The notes beneath the pieces were generated by a model. That model made no database searches. It was given only the letters and a program-made list of their open reading frames with translations, and was not told the origin of the DNA. A program made the translations under genes and the position numbers. From assembly GCF_021130785.1 (NCBI RefSeq), contig NW_025777488.1, forward strand, positions 62,001-126,000: a DNA stretch of 64,000 bases, in the 5' to 3' direction. Source of the DNA: Homalodisca vitripennis (Eukaryota; Arthropoda; Insecta; Hemiptera; Cicadellidae). This document shows, piece after piece, positions 10,794 to 25,100 of the stretch (positions within the stretch are counted from its first letter, which is position 1; the number at the start of each line of letters is the position of its first letter).

Positions 10794-13700
10794 TAATACA
10801 GCTAAGTTAAAAAGAATTGTCACAGGAAAACTATTACAATGTTATTTTATAATCCATCATTGAATGAACATATTTCCATAACAAATTTCAAAGGTGGTCG
10901 TTATGTTCCAACATTTTAAAATACTTAATTTATATTTCAAACAATTCCAAAAAGATAGTTGATTTCCCTGTGTAAAATTACATGCAAATTTAGGTGTTTT
11001 TTTAGCTGCTAATAGTGGCAACATAGATACCCTGTATAAGTCTATAATGTTTTTTATAATGAAGCTGTATTAAAGATAAATTGTTAATTTACTTATTTAG
11101 TTTTATGATTTATACATTGTGTCTGACTTGTAATTATTATATTATGTTTATATCTAATATGATAAAATTAGATAAGTACTTTATACAAACCGTTGAACAA
11201 GGTGTATACGGTTCGATGTAATAACGGGTATTTACAGTTCTCTGAGGTTTAGATAGGGTACGAATAGTGTACCATTCCAGTTTCCAACTTTCATACTGTT
11301 TTCCTGGAGGGAGCTGTCCTAGATTTTGATTTCTGTTTTTTTATCACGTCTTTGTCCTTAGTATACTGGTGTTATTTCATTAAAAGATACAATATTATAA
11401 TTGCCATCTTTTACAATTGTGAACTTGTAAATATTTCTAAGCCTTTTCTTACACCAAAATTGTTACGCTTGACCTTGTGAAATGCATTTAGGAAATTTCA
11501 TGGAGAAACTCCGTTAATTTTTATAACAAGCAATAACTATTGAAAGTACTCTGTGTTATGCCAAAATAATACAAACGCTACTTTAATTTTAAATTTCTCG
11601 TCACTTTGTTATTTGAACCTCGGACAAAACAAAGTAAGGTTTGTCATTTCCAGACTTTGCTGGAAGTTAATGGATTTCTATGTTTGAGGTTTAAGGACTA
11701 TCGTATCCAGATATGATAGGTCTATACCTTTGTTTTTAAAAATAACATTTTTCAAGTAGGCTACTATAATTATTGTTTAGATGTATTGTTAATTTAAATT
11801 TATGAATATGTTGTAATAAAGTGTACAAACGTATCAATGTAAATAACTTTACGATGATAACTGGGTTTTGAATTCAAAAATCGTTTATTCTTTTTCAGGA
11901 TTTTTTGACTCTCGTGTCAGAATCACTGATTGAGAGATGAGACAACAAAAGACTAATTTTGGTCTATTAATAATAATGTTTGTAAACATTTATAATTATT
12001 ATAATATTTTGAAAATGCTATGTCAATATATATTATATTTAATCCCCCTGTATCTTTTGAGTTTGAATATCGGTGTAATTGCTATACAGACCATTGCAGG
12101 TATAAGTGTGTCCATTTGAAGTTAAGCAAATTTTACCTTATTCTTAATGGCAATAACATGTATCTTAAATCTGTATAAATGTATGACGTTATAAATGGAT
12201 TAAACTTTACTGATCAGTTAATTCACTAATAATTCTAGACTGATTATATCATAGGCTGAATTAAATTATATTTTATTTGGAAAACATAAAATTCTATCTG
12301 CCTTCAATGGTTGAGAATTAACAAAACCTATCACCTGTAACATTTATTTTTTGTTCGTTAGACTTTTCATACGAGATTACAAAACTAAATCAATTTATAG
12401 ATTTAAATTTGTGCATGAGGCTTTATTTTATTGTGAGAATCATATAATTTGGTGATGGTGAATGTCATTCCGAGAGTTGGATGATTGTGTAATGTTGGTT
12501 CTTTGAACAGACACTGCTTAGTATTTATTTATATTAAATTCCTGAATTAACTATACATACCAGATGCTAATATTCAGAAGTTTATTTATCTTAAAATAAA
12601 AATCAACAAAGATTAATTAATTAAATTGTTTATAAGGCATACTAAGAATTGGGTAGGTATTACACTTCAAAACATGTTAAACAAGTCAACTTAGACAGGT
12701 ATTATATCCAGTGTAACGGAGCTCAATCCTACATACTTGCGCCTTTGAACGCACAAGCTGGTGGTGTGTGGGTGGTGGGGGGGGGCGTTGGTTTGTCATT
12801 AAATTGTCAAAATGTCATTAGTGCTTAGCTTTCTCAGAGTTTCCACATGTTGCTTTATTACGCTTTTACTTTGATTATTCTGTTAACCGATTTCTCATAA
12901 ATGCTAATTGTAGGCGCGCTCAAGCTACAAGATTATTAAGGAAAGGATCATAAAAATTTATGTTATATTTATATAATTATTTTGCCCTTTAATGTAATAG
13001 ATTGCATTTTGACCTGATTTATTTATAAAGTATTTTGTAAGAATTAAACATTTAACACGTTTTATCTATTCTTAATCTTGTAGGTATATACTGAGAAATA
13101 TTGCCAGTCCCTTGAGTAAAAAACTTGAATGACCTGTACCGACATCAAAATTATTCTTCTTCATGTATAGATTAGATTTCATACAATATTAAAAATTTAC
13201 AAAATGAAATCTTCTTCATATAATCTGCGGATAAGTAGGCTACGTCTTCCCTTACAAAAATTTATAATAGTAATAATAATAATAAAATAATAAATTTTAT
13301 CAGATTACTAAATGATATATTTGAATGACGCAAAGTGAAATTCGATACTTGGATTTTTGCCGTCATGAAAATCATTCTTCCCTTTGCTGAAAATTAAGTT
13401 TCATGCAAATGTTAACATCTGCAAGTGAAATATTTCTGGGTTAATCTTGTATTATATATTTTACATTTTTTAAGTTTCGTAGCAATGTTCAAACCATACA
13501 AGTTTCAAGAAGGTAAGGAGGTTATTACAAACATTACCATTCTAATATATCGGGTCCCAGCTGTTACTATGATACCATGAACAATATCGTTGACGTGATC
13601 ATGACGTTGTACTATTAGTAAATCGTTTTAATATTAACATTAAAAGGTTAATATTTCATATCGTTACTAAAGGTGAGCACAAATTGGTTAAAATACAATT

Positions 13701-15880
13701 ATTATGCATATATGGATGGCTGAGTACATAGAATCTAATGGCGGTGGGTTTGATTACAATGTGTTTGGATGTCTCGCAACTGCTGGGATTTATTTTGACA
13801 ACTCCACGAGAGCGGAACAGACTGATTTTTGCGACAGGTTTACCAACCGTTGCGGTGTAATTTTGTTTCCACTACTACGCGCGTCATTCCATATACATCA
13901 GTGCATAGTTTTACTATAAGTTCGTGGTGTGTGGTATAGCAATTTGTACGTTTATGAGAAATATTTATGAACCATTAAGAAGAAGCAAACCAATGAGAAA
14001 AAATACAGTATACAATTTCGCCTAAACAATATTAAAGAATGATGACCCTTTTACCTAATTTTGTCCAAGGTTATATAAAGCATTAGCCTCGGCAATATAC
14101 AACCAAAGTGTAAAGGATTTATAACTCCATTGCGCTTGATACTAATTGACTAGGCGACTAAAACCTACAGGTAAAGCCTAGCCAAGTTTACACTATTTGA
14201 TACGCCTCTCTACTATATAATCCACTGCAACAATCGGTAATATCTCTATGAAAAAAGCGTATTTGTCCATTAAATGTATAATATCAACTGAGATCGTACC
14301 TTACAATATTCCCAGTACTGTGAAGTATACGTCTTTTGTTTGATAAAAATTAAAATTCGATATTAAATACAAATTCTTTAAGTATTATTTTTTGGGAATT
14401 CCACTATATGGTCTTTTTATATAATACTAGAAAAAAACCTATATTCCAGGCACAACAATAAACTCAGCCGAGGATGGAAGGGTGCACCAGGCGATGATGC
14501 ATCAGATCGGTGAAAACACTGGCCCGTGAAACAGAGCGTGGCAGCATTTGTCTACTGGCGGACATTTTGTATCTATATTTTAATCAGCTAAATTCTATCA
14601 GTAATAATAGAATATAATTTGGCTCATATACATTACCATACACAACATGTGTAGTAAATACCAGTTATATGAATATGTTTCTGGTATAAGCATAATGCAG
14701 AACCTTTTAAAATCATGACCTTGTCTACCTCACCAAACACCCATCAGCAGGATCAAAGCATTGCCTCTCCATCCGCGTCTGTGCAATAATGGAGTGGAGC
14801 AATTAATAGAATGTTTTACAGAAAAAATTGAGGTTCCTCTTAGCCTAAGAAAGATCTTTATTTATTCCGGTATCAAAATTAAAAATTAAAGGCGAATATA
14901 AAATTCGAATTTTTGTAATATTTTGTATAATTTAAACCACAAAATCGCAGAGTCGGTTAATTTTTAAACATCCTTAGTGCATTCATGTGGCATGTTATCA
15001 TGTAGCATGGTATCCAAGCGATGAAATTGTTGTGCTAGGTAAGACGTTTGTTACGCACTGTGGATCTTTGAATAGTTTTTATATCGATTTATTACACTAT
15101 AGGACAATATTTCTTTGAATTTTAAGTTAATACAGTTTTGGGTTCCTAAATACCAATACATGTTAGTAGTAATACTCTTTTTTACGTAAGGTGAAGTTGG
15201 ATATAGTTCTATTTACCTATTTTTTGTAGTGTTTGCATGTGTTATAGGTCACGCTAATGTGCGTTATTGCCTCAGAAAAAAATATCGTAACAAATTCATG
15301 GTTATTCTGTAATTTGCTTTTGATGGTCATTACAATATATACTTAATAAAAATAATATGAATAAAAATATGATTTAATAAAAAATTTCAGAGTATTGAAG
15401 CTTCCTACATCGTCGAATTTATTTTTATCCATTCAGACAAACATGACTCCAGATTCCAGGAGTCTTTAAGTGTCTGATACCAGACACTAGCTCTGGTTTT
15501 ATAAAGAACCTAACTTACTCAATAGATTTGTACAGCTAAAAAGAAAAGTAATAGGCTTTTATACTTACACACAAAACTAACTTTGTGGTATTTTATAATA
15601 TCATGAATTTAATCTTCTCAGATATACCAGGGGGTTTATTATTAATTATGCATAGTACGGTAAAAGATATTACAGCTAATTTTAAATTACATTAGTAATG
15701 ATATATGGTTGAACATTAGCCCTCCGCCACCCCTCAGTCATATGTTACTTATAGGACTAAGACGAACATTTTGAAGTACCCAGCTGATCATAATATGTAA
15801 CACAATAGGAAGACCCTCAGAGCGGATGTCAGGATCGTTGGTACCATCAGTCCCGTTCAACTAAAGAATGATTTGACATT
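10794..15880. other. AT-rich non-coding DNA
   Basis: No supported gene. Notable only are a poly-G stretch near 12768-12785, a GC-richer patch at about 14460-14570 and short frames at 11937-12119 and 13704-13919 (60 and 71 codons, plus strand) with no recognised domain. Confidence 0.5.
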
Positions 15881-15996
15881 GCAAATTTCCTTGCTGCTAT
15901 CATTCAGTTACCTTGTGTTCTTCGGTATGTAAGACTGAGGACAGCAAATTTCCTTACCCCCGTCATCCAGTTACGTTTAGCTCAGCAGTATGTATG
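15881..15996. repeat. Two-copy tandem duplication, ~63-bp period
   Basis: The motif gcaaatttcctt followed by atcattcagttac and cggtatgta occurs at 15881 and again, diverged, at 15944. It is an isolated diverged duplication and its function is unknown. Confidence 0.6.
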
Positions 15997-16544
15997 TACA
16001 TAGAATATTGATTTACTTATGAATCTCTTCACTGAATTTGAGTGCCACTTGTTGAATGAATTCACTGATTTTGGAAACTCACCTCTAGTCATCTTGAACG
16101 AGCGGTGGCACGTTTCCTCTTGGCCCATTAAATGGGGTATATCTTATCGGCGTTCTAATTACTTTACATAACATTCGTTATGGAAGGTAATTAAAAAAGT
16201 GGGACAGCTGTGATTGTGAGTTTACTTAAATCTAACCTAATTTTCAAAACATATTTATGCTCAAGTTTTGAATTTACAATTAATTTAAAATTTAAATTAC
16301 CATGGATACAATATTTCTGTATTGTTTTTAAGTTAATACTTTTATAAATTTTAGCCAGCTAATTAAATTCTGAGATTCAGAATGCACTGGGTTAAAGGCT
16401 ATTGCTAAAATATAAGTACACCCATAAAATCATGTACAAAATACCATTACAAAATATTTTAAGACATGTTTACTGGAAGTTATTTGCTGTACTTACATTA
16501 GAAATTTGCAACTGTGTGATATGTGTGATATTAGAATGCTGTTA

Positions 16545-17360
16545 CCTACATCTCCGCCTCCATTTTCATTAGGCCTACGATTATCAACTACATATCTGAA
16601 TCAGAATTAATTTAGTTTTTTAATTCTTGCTGGGCCAAATCAAAGTCATCAGATGAATCATTGTCACTGTCAATAATCCGGTCTATCTCACTACCTCAGG
16701 CAGCAATGTTTCTAGGCCTACTTGTACTTGCCATTATCACATAAAAGAACAAGAACCTAAAAATAATTGTAACCTAAAATAAAGCCTATCATAACTTATG
16801 AAATAAAGTAATAAAACAGGCCTAGGCCTAAACAATAATCCAAACCAATTTTAAAAACTAAATCAAAAACTGTTTCACTTCATTGGTGCACATACTAGTA
16901 TAAACTCACAATCAGATTTGTCCTAAACCACAGTGAAAATCACTTTCAAACAACATAATTGCTACAAGTACACTCATAAGTAAACATTATGAAATAGTAT
17001 GTAAATATAACCAAACAAATAAACAGCCAAACACAAACAATAACACCCTCATGCCAGCAGACAAATCCGTTTCACAGTCAGTTGCGTAGTTAGAAACAGC
17101 TGACAGCAAGCGCCACCTTGATCGATGTTTTTCGTCTACTATAAACTACATGTTGAACGGCTTTCGATACATAGGTATCAATACACCGATAGTTCATTTC
17201 ATCTTCTTTCCAACGATGTATAACTCGAATGTATTACACCGAAAATAACCGAAAAATATTCGTTATAAGATCGGACTGCGCGATGCGTACAGCGTACGTC
17301 GCGGGCCGAGTTCAGCGGTAAACACTAAACTTACGGCGTACGTCGCGGTGAGTCAAAGGG
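16545..17360 (-). mobile_element. Truncated piggyBac-like element (5' end and start of transposase)
   Basis: Reading the minus strand from 17360, the end begins ccctttgactcacc. This is the CCCT-type terminus of piggyBac elements that insert at TTAA, although the flank here reads tta-g. Two copies of the subterminal motif gcgtacgtcgcg (17292-17303 and 17336-17347) fit the subterminal repeats of the family. From 16734 the minus strand encodes MASTSRPRNIAA, a stop, then an acidic segment containing DRIIDSDNDSSDDFDLAQQE. That matches the acidic N-terminal leader of piggyBac transposases. The frame has several stops and the catalytic domain is absent, so only the 5' end survives. The opposite terminus was not found. 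Confidence 0.7.
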
Positions 17361-17540
17361 TTAGGAATTATGAAACAATAAATATGTGGTTTGGGAGAAA
17401 TGAGAACAGTTGATTACATTTGACTTAATACTACGCAAATTTAAAGACAAAGATAGAATTTTGTGCTAATATAAAATACCAGTTGAGAGTAGCTCGGAGG
17501 GATTTTCGAAATATCAATCGGTCTATATTCATACTAGGCA

Positions 17541-19185
17541 CTTATTTATTTATTTATTTCCAACGGACAAACTTCTCCATTCATATAATAAACTCATAAC
17601 AACTTAGCCTAAACAAGAATTTCTACAGCAAAATATGTGAAAGCCTGAAAAATTATATTAACATAATAAACTATGGCAAGGCGGGATATATAACAAGAAT
17701 AAATAAATAAATATATAAATGTTTTTAAAACTGTAACAATAACAACATGAGAACAGCAACAATAAATAAACTATAACAATAGAAATAACATAATAAACTA
17801 TAACATAATATAACAGGAATATTCATAACAATGTTTCAAAAACAGCAACAGTAAAAATAACAATAATGACAAGATAACTATGGCGTGCAATAACAAAGAA
17901 TATGAATAATTATACGTTGACAGCAAGTTAGCAGCGAAGACAACAATAACTGATGGTGTATGAGAAATTGAATGGAGGCATTTAAGTTGGTAGCACTGCA
18001 CCTTTCACTTTCCACTTCAATGTTCTCACACCATCGTGGAACAGGTCGATAGTGGAAGGCAGGTTGTTGCGGGCCCTCTGCAGGCGTGCCACCGTGCTGT
18101 TTGCTGCATAGTTTGTCACATAGTGTTGCCTGATGAAGAGGTCATTGGAACGCGTGCTGGATGGTGTCTTGAAATGGAGGAGTTTGAAGGACGTCTGGGC
18201 AAACCATCTCACCGTTCACCAACTTGTGGAGAACTACTAAGTCAGCTACAGTTTCTGCGAGTCTCAAGATGTTCTATTTCAAGTTTGGAGTACAGATCAT
18301 CAATTGGTACTTGTTGATATTGGTATCCATTTCTGACACCTACCAAACGAATGAAACGACGCTGGATTTGTTCTAGAACGTCACAAGGTATTTTTGGTGT
18401 GGATTCCAAACATCCGACCCATATTCCAGAATCTGGCGTACCAGGGCACAGTATATAGTCCTCAGGGCAACCATATTTTGTAATATGTTTAGAAAAACGG
18501 GATATAAAGCCAAGCATTCTGTATACCTTTGAACAGATATTATGAACCTCAGGGCCTCAGGGCTAAAATTCTGTGTCAGAGTAATTCCCAGATCTCTCAC
18601 TTCACTCACTCTAGCGATAGTTTCTCCTTGTAACAAATAATTGTATATGATAGGAAAAGTGCAACGGTAAAATGATATGGCTTGACATTTTTTGGCGTTT
18701 AGTGACATTTTGTTTGTTAAGCACCATTCATATACGCTATGAAGGCTATTTTTAAGTGATTCACTGTCCGAAACATGAGTAATTTGCGAGAATAACTTGG
18801 CATCTTCCGCAAACATTAGGCAGTCACTGTTGATATTCAAAAGAAGATCGTTTATGCAGAGTGCGAAGAGATAAGGTCCAATGATGGAGCTCTGGGGAAC
18901 ACCAGAAAGTGAGATAAACTCAGAGGATATTGAGCTAGCAAACTTCACTGCAAGCTTGCGCTCGGAAAGGTAACTCGACAGCCAACGAATTTAAATGTTA
19001 TCGAAACCAAGTGCAGAGATTTATTTGAGTAACAAGGCATGGTCAATAGTGTCAAAGGCCTTGGAAAAGTTTACTGTTTACTGTTAGCAAATGCACTATG
19101 CACCTGAGTCTGAAGTAACATTAAGTTTAATAAAGTCGACTTTCATGGTGAGAAACCGTGTTGCTGAGGGCAGGTTAACTGAGCA
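17541..19185 (-). pseudogene. 5'-truncated LINE with degenerate reverse transcriptase (jockey/CR1-type)
   Basis: Read on the minus strand. At about 19170 the sequence gives QHGFSP and a downstream KST, and FSKAFDTIDHALLL at about 19080 (fingers/palm motif with the first catalytic Asp). Next come SSYLSERKL, then GVPQSSIIGP and the palm motif as FAEDAKLF (18802-18813), where YADD is expected. The conserved C-terminal segment follows in two shifted frames, first with LEQIQRRFIRLVG (about 18330-18385) and then with RLQRARNNLPST (about 18050-18090). The unit ends in an A-rich 3' UTR and an (AAAT)n tail, seen as attt repeats at 17541-17559. The endonuclease half is missing, as usual for 5' truncation. 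At least two frameshifts and stops make it dead. The clade assignment is only approximate. Confidence 0.85.
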
Positions 19186-22100
19186 ATCCTAAATCTCTAA
19201 AAAACTTGTCAGTATAATCGATTGAATAGTTTACGCGTGAAAAAAACATACACCAAGGCACTTCCAATTTATGGTATTATTAGGATTTCCAATAGCTTTT
19301 TACGAAACGATAAGGATGATTTGGAAAACTATTCATGATTAGTCCTATTATTAAGTACATATTTTATACTTTATAGACTTCCTATTTTAGCGGTTTTCAG
19401 CTGGCGAGGTGTTAATGTAGTTAAATCTTTTCAATTCCAAGGAAACTTTAGGATGAAGAGGGGTTTTCACCTGAATGAAATCAAGCCCCAAGGAATGAAG
19501 GAATGTTGCCTTGATACCGGAGACAAATATTCGCTGACGGTGATGTTAATTAATCTTTGATCCATGCATAATAGGAATATTTTTCGTCCAAACTATAAAA
19601 CTTGTTTTATGGCTTTCCTAAAAATTTAATTAATTTTAATTTGCGATAATTAATATTCAACTAATAATGATTATGACGAATAGTACAAAGTTTTAAAGAA
19701 ATGCGTGCTTTTTGGAATAAAATATATGAAACGGTAGTTGTTTTAGTAATAGTCAGAGATCAACTGGTTTATTTAAAACAAGTTACGTTTAAAGTGTCAT
19801 TTATGATACAACCCGGTTGTCTTTAGAACATTTCTGTCACGAAAACTAGATTTACACTCACAATTGCCAAAATTGATTATATCTCAATATAATATACTAG
19901 TTAAAGGCAATATATTTTCGACAATATTGTGTGATAAACTATATGCTTTCGTTTGACAATATCTAGCACACGTTAATCATCTACTGATTAAAAACAGCCT
20001 ATGGCTTTCTTACAACTGACACAAATAAATTTTTAGCTTGTGCTTAAATAAATAATGTACGAAGTTACATCCTGAGCTGTTTCCGTAGCAGATATATATT
20101 CATAATTACTTGGCACCCCAGTCTTAAGGTGCTTAGCCTGGTAGATGTTGGTGTATAATGGATTATGATACAGAACAAAATTACGGCGTAATTTTCTGGT
20201 TTTCACAGCCGTTCTAGGTTTATATTACATTTTTATACATAAATCAATCTATGTACACATATTTCCTGACTACTAGGTTGATCTCCAAGATGGTCTCTCG
20301 TATTGAAACAACATTCAAATTGACAAAAAAATCGCATTTGTCTGAATCTTAATAGTATTCTTTTATCATATTAATTATAAGACTATTAATTAATGCAGGT
20401 TGAAATTTATGTAATCTTTACGTATATAATTAAAATCTATTGCTATAGTGTGGGCGAAAAGGATTGACAATGCTATTAAGCTTTAATGGCAACCCTCGCC
20501 AAGGAAGACTTGGTAACCTCTATATTCGTCAGGAAACGTGTCATCACCACAACTAGCCTTCCTTCCTTTGTGCCTGGCTTCCTTCAACTGAAATCGCGTG
20601 TCAGCCTGAAGTCAGTTTCGTTAATCCAAAGACCTACGTCGCTAATTCGGAAGAAAAAACAGGAATTGTTTAGCACTGATATTACATCCATCGCTATCGC
20701 ATCGGTATACATTATTATTAACAAACTATTGAAGACTCTTCGAAATAATTCTCATCGTAACGTTAAAAAATTAACGTACATAAATATATACAGGGGACCA
20801 CTCACATAGTAATGTTGGACTAGTTGTACTGGTATTAATGAAGGACAGGAGAATTAGAATATTCATATTCAAACATTAGGTATTAGCCAGTACTATCAAA
20901 TAAATAGCCAATCCACTTGTCCGATTGCCACAAGCGTTTTTGAACACTATATTTTGAATATCGGAATATATTCTCTTCATCAGTTGTCAAAAACCTTAAT
21001 TCATAAGGTTAAGCATGCAAAATATTTATGTTTTGAAGAATTTACTTAAGTCATGGATAAAAGAAAACAAAAAACTTTATATTAGAGTTGTAGTCTCGAA
21101 AAGTGTTGTCCCAAAAAATCCTGATCATAGACTGAAGGGCCCAAAGTGACAGGTGTAAGCACAAACGGTATCGCTGTACAGACCAATCGCACTGAAAGCC
21201 ACATCTATAAATTAACACGTTCGCAGGTTCGTTATATTCCTGTTATCCAACCTTTTCTGATCAAAACTTTTATAATTACACAGTTATAAATTTGTCTTAC
21301 CTGCCTAATAGTAAATTCAGCACCTAACATAAAAACCTTATTAATCAAAAGAACAGCAGTAACAGCTGACAATGCAACAGTTTGCTGAATTTTAAAATCT
21401 ATAAAAATAATGCAGACGTAAAAACAATAGCTTGCGTACGTTAAAAAGTAATTAAATATTTAAAATTCTATTATAAATCTATTGGCGACTTGTTTACAGT
21501 ACATTTTATATTAAAAAATAGATCATTATTATATCATAAACTATAAGTATATCATCAAATATTTCTTATCCATATTAGATATTGTATTTATTAACAAATT
21601 AGTTTTATCTTTCTTAACAAAAGAGGAAATTTTAGATAAGAATTCTAAAGTTTATTTTGAAGTGTTTTGGGATTTATTAATTATTCCTTAAGCATTACCC
21701 TTTCTCCTAAAAACAAATATATACAAGTTTCTCTGGTTCTTTAATTACGTATTATATACAGGTAAGTACAAAAAAAACCAATTAAAATTTTAATAACAGC
21801 AACCAACACATTTTTCTATACTATCATATTTCATTTTACTAGATACGTGTATGGCGTACGAAGTCTATGAGCCTCATCTTGTAAACAAGATATTGCGGAT
21901 ACTCAGATTAGAGTTGTTAACCTTTGTAAAGTCATTAATTCGCCTTATTTCCCCCTAAAGCCTCACCTTTTTTATATTATGAATGATTTCCACTACCCTT
22001 AAATTGTTCATAAAGGTTTTAAAACTGTTAATTATGAAGTGTTTTCCCCTTAGCTCTTGATCAGGCTGTTTAAATTTAATTAAAGATAATAACTAAACTG

Positions 22101-25100
22101 TTTATAATTATTTCAATCCATATTTTGTTTTTGACTTGAAAACTTGTAACACAATTAATTAATAACACTTTATACTGGTACTTTTTCTACCCAAGCCTGT
22201 TCTTTGGCTAAAAATACAAGGTAGTTTGAAATTTTCAGAGAGTATCAATATATATTTTAGCTTGTATACAGGAATATTATTACATAAAAATATCTTAAAC
22301 GATTATTAAAAGGTCAAAAAGGCTTGAAAGGATGTGGCCCAAAAAAAGCAGCTCATCCCCATTCATAAGATTGAGAAGGACATTTCAATAATTAGTATAT
22401 TATAAGACCTCCGATGTAACTAAATGATTAATTAAAGTGTTATGATCAGAAGTAAACATTAGGAAGTTTGATTACACCTCTATAAGCAAACAAATCCGAA
22501 GAAAACTTTTATAAACCAGTAAACTTCTTCACTTCTGTCCTATAATTAAACTGTATTCAAGAAGCCACTCTTTCGTAAGGTAAAATTAATTTTTGCAACT
22601 AAGATACAGCCCTTTAAGATTACTGTGGGGTAAATTTCGCATTTAAATTGGTTAAATTAGAGCATAGTCTCACTAATTGTAAATCATTTCGATCTGTAAA
22701 TGAATTCATTTCACTGCTTTCTTTAACAGTAAACGTTGGTAAAATAAACTACACTTAAAGTATTTTGGACTTTTGTTATAATTAACCATTATATGATCTA
22801 GCAAACCCCATTATAATTTAAAATCATCCATCGTGAATTAAAACTTATTAAAACAATAGTACATCAAGCTAGAGGCAATGACAATATTTATATGAAAAAT
22901 GGTTCTGTTAATAAATAACACTATCAGGTACACTAATTAATATTTTTGCAATCACTGTACATTACTTCATTACACTAAAGACTCATACGCACGGTTTCAG
23001 ACTAGTACAAAAATGTATGGTAATTGAAAATATCCACATAAAAATAATATAGTAATCTATTTGGAGATTTGCCTATTTTAGATGTAATAATGATTGGTTA
23101 CATTTAGTATGCTTTTTTATGTATAATAAAATACAAAAAACTTTGTAATCTATCACAAGTATTAATAGCAACATAAACTTTATGCTATTACTTTACATAT
23201 TAAAAACAATTTTAATTTTTATATGGCAATGCTAGAAAGGTTTCAGTTTATAGCTGATAATGTCGTTCACATAATATTATACACCAGACATATTTATTGT
23301 ATAAATACAACATACGATATGTATTTAAAATTAAGTAAGAGTATTTTTATAAAATTATAAAAATATTTTTTAGTATAAATTCAACTGAAATAATAAAAAA
23401 TGCACGTAAATGTATTAAAAATTACCTTTTATCAGGAAATACGTAATGTTTCACCTAACGACGGTCAGACTTTAGAGCCATTCATAATGAGATTCTTATG
23501 GCATAGAGCGAACTTGAACTGTAGCTATTCTGTTAGGATAGTAATTGTGACGATTAGATAGTTACAGAATTCTACCATAAAAATTTCAGCTACAAACCTA
23601 CCGAGGACACGAAACTAGCTACTAAAAATATTCTAAAGGTCACGTGGTATAATAATTCATGTCAACTTTCTTTGTTTTTTTGTAAGTTCTATGAGTTTCT
23701 GTCTTAGAACATCTTGTCTCAAATGATCTTTGACAAATATTTTGTCATATTTTCAACAATGTGATTTCTTGAAGTTGATATTTCTTAGCTCGTCCCATTT
23801 TTATGGTTAATAGGAATAACTTTTTAAATTCGACGTTACGTTGTAACTACATAGTTCTTAATAAAGTATTAAACGTGTTCATTAAAAGGGAGTAGAAGTA
23901 GAAATTCTTTAAAAGGATAATCAAGAGTTGAGGGAATTCTAAAATGTATATGTAAATTTAATATATCCCCAATATCCATTAGATAGCTGAAGTAAATACA
24001 CATTTTACAATATAAGCATTAACAAATATTAGATACGCTTCATTTTTACACCATCTATTGTGGCGTCTGCCACTTTTATTTTATTGGCCGGTGGCCGTTA
24101 GCTGTGCCGACCTTTTTCATGTTCTCGGCTACAGCTGGTTTTGTTATTCAGTTTTTGGCTAGGTTGTTAACCTCGTTGCTAGATCAGCTGTTTTATTTAC
24201 TGGTGGCTTTTGGGTTGATTAGCAAGAGGTTTTTGGCTAAAATAAATAACATTATTTGATTACAACAAAACAATTAACTCATATTATGTGAGTTACGCAA
24301 TATGCACAAACATTATAATACTAATAATATTAGTAAGTTTTATTGTGTGTAAACAAATAAATGTTGTTAAAACCGTCAAAGCGAACGTAATTAAAAAAAT
24401 TTTGCATTCATTCACATCTAAATCTCATTCTTACATACAATTGTTACATGCAAACTAAATCTTATTAATTTAGAATTTTCCCCACATCCGCTTACAGTCA
24501 GCCAATCACGATGTCCCAAACGTGTGTCATATACTGTACAATGCTGCTGAAACCAAATCGGTGTTCAGATGAGTTATTAGTGCCTAGGGAATTGCGGCAG
24601 GTTTAATCGAATCGGAGTTGGTTTAAAAGAGTTATTTGTCAAATTGAACTCATAACTGAGTAGGCAAGCTTTTGTTATTTAACATTTTGTATCTCTCACT
24701 TAGGTATTTATCCATGCCTACATTGCGAGGAATAACAATATTATAGTGTCACCCGAGCTCAATAGAAGTCAAGCTATCTTAGTCGAACATGTTCCTGTAA
24801 TATAATTAATTGTATACCGCACTGGATAAATAAACATATGTATTTTGTAATTTTATTATTTTCTACCATTTTTATACGTATCTAAAAATAATACATTACT
24901 TGTCAGAAATATTCTGATATTTAATACTAACATTCTTTAAGTCATTATAGAATACAAATGTTACACTCCCTCATGGCATGAACCATCACTTATTCTAGCA
25001 TGATTCAAAAATGTCAAAAATGTCCTAATTGTGTGCTTTAAATACTTGTGGAATAATTTTTCTTTATGGAAGTTATCTTGAATGACTCTGAACTTAAAAT

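Noticed and set aside
13704..13919. 71-codon plus-strand frame with several Cys residues
   Set aside because: No zinc-finger spacing or family resemblance; no upstream or downstream gene structure.
20486..20809. 107-codon plus-strand frame, the longest outside the transposons
   Set aside because: No domain, low-complexity Ser/Thr/Lys composition and no supporting signals. Such frames are expected by chance in this much sequence.
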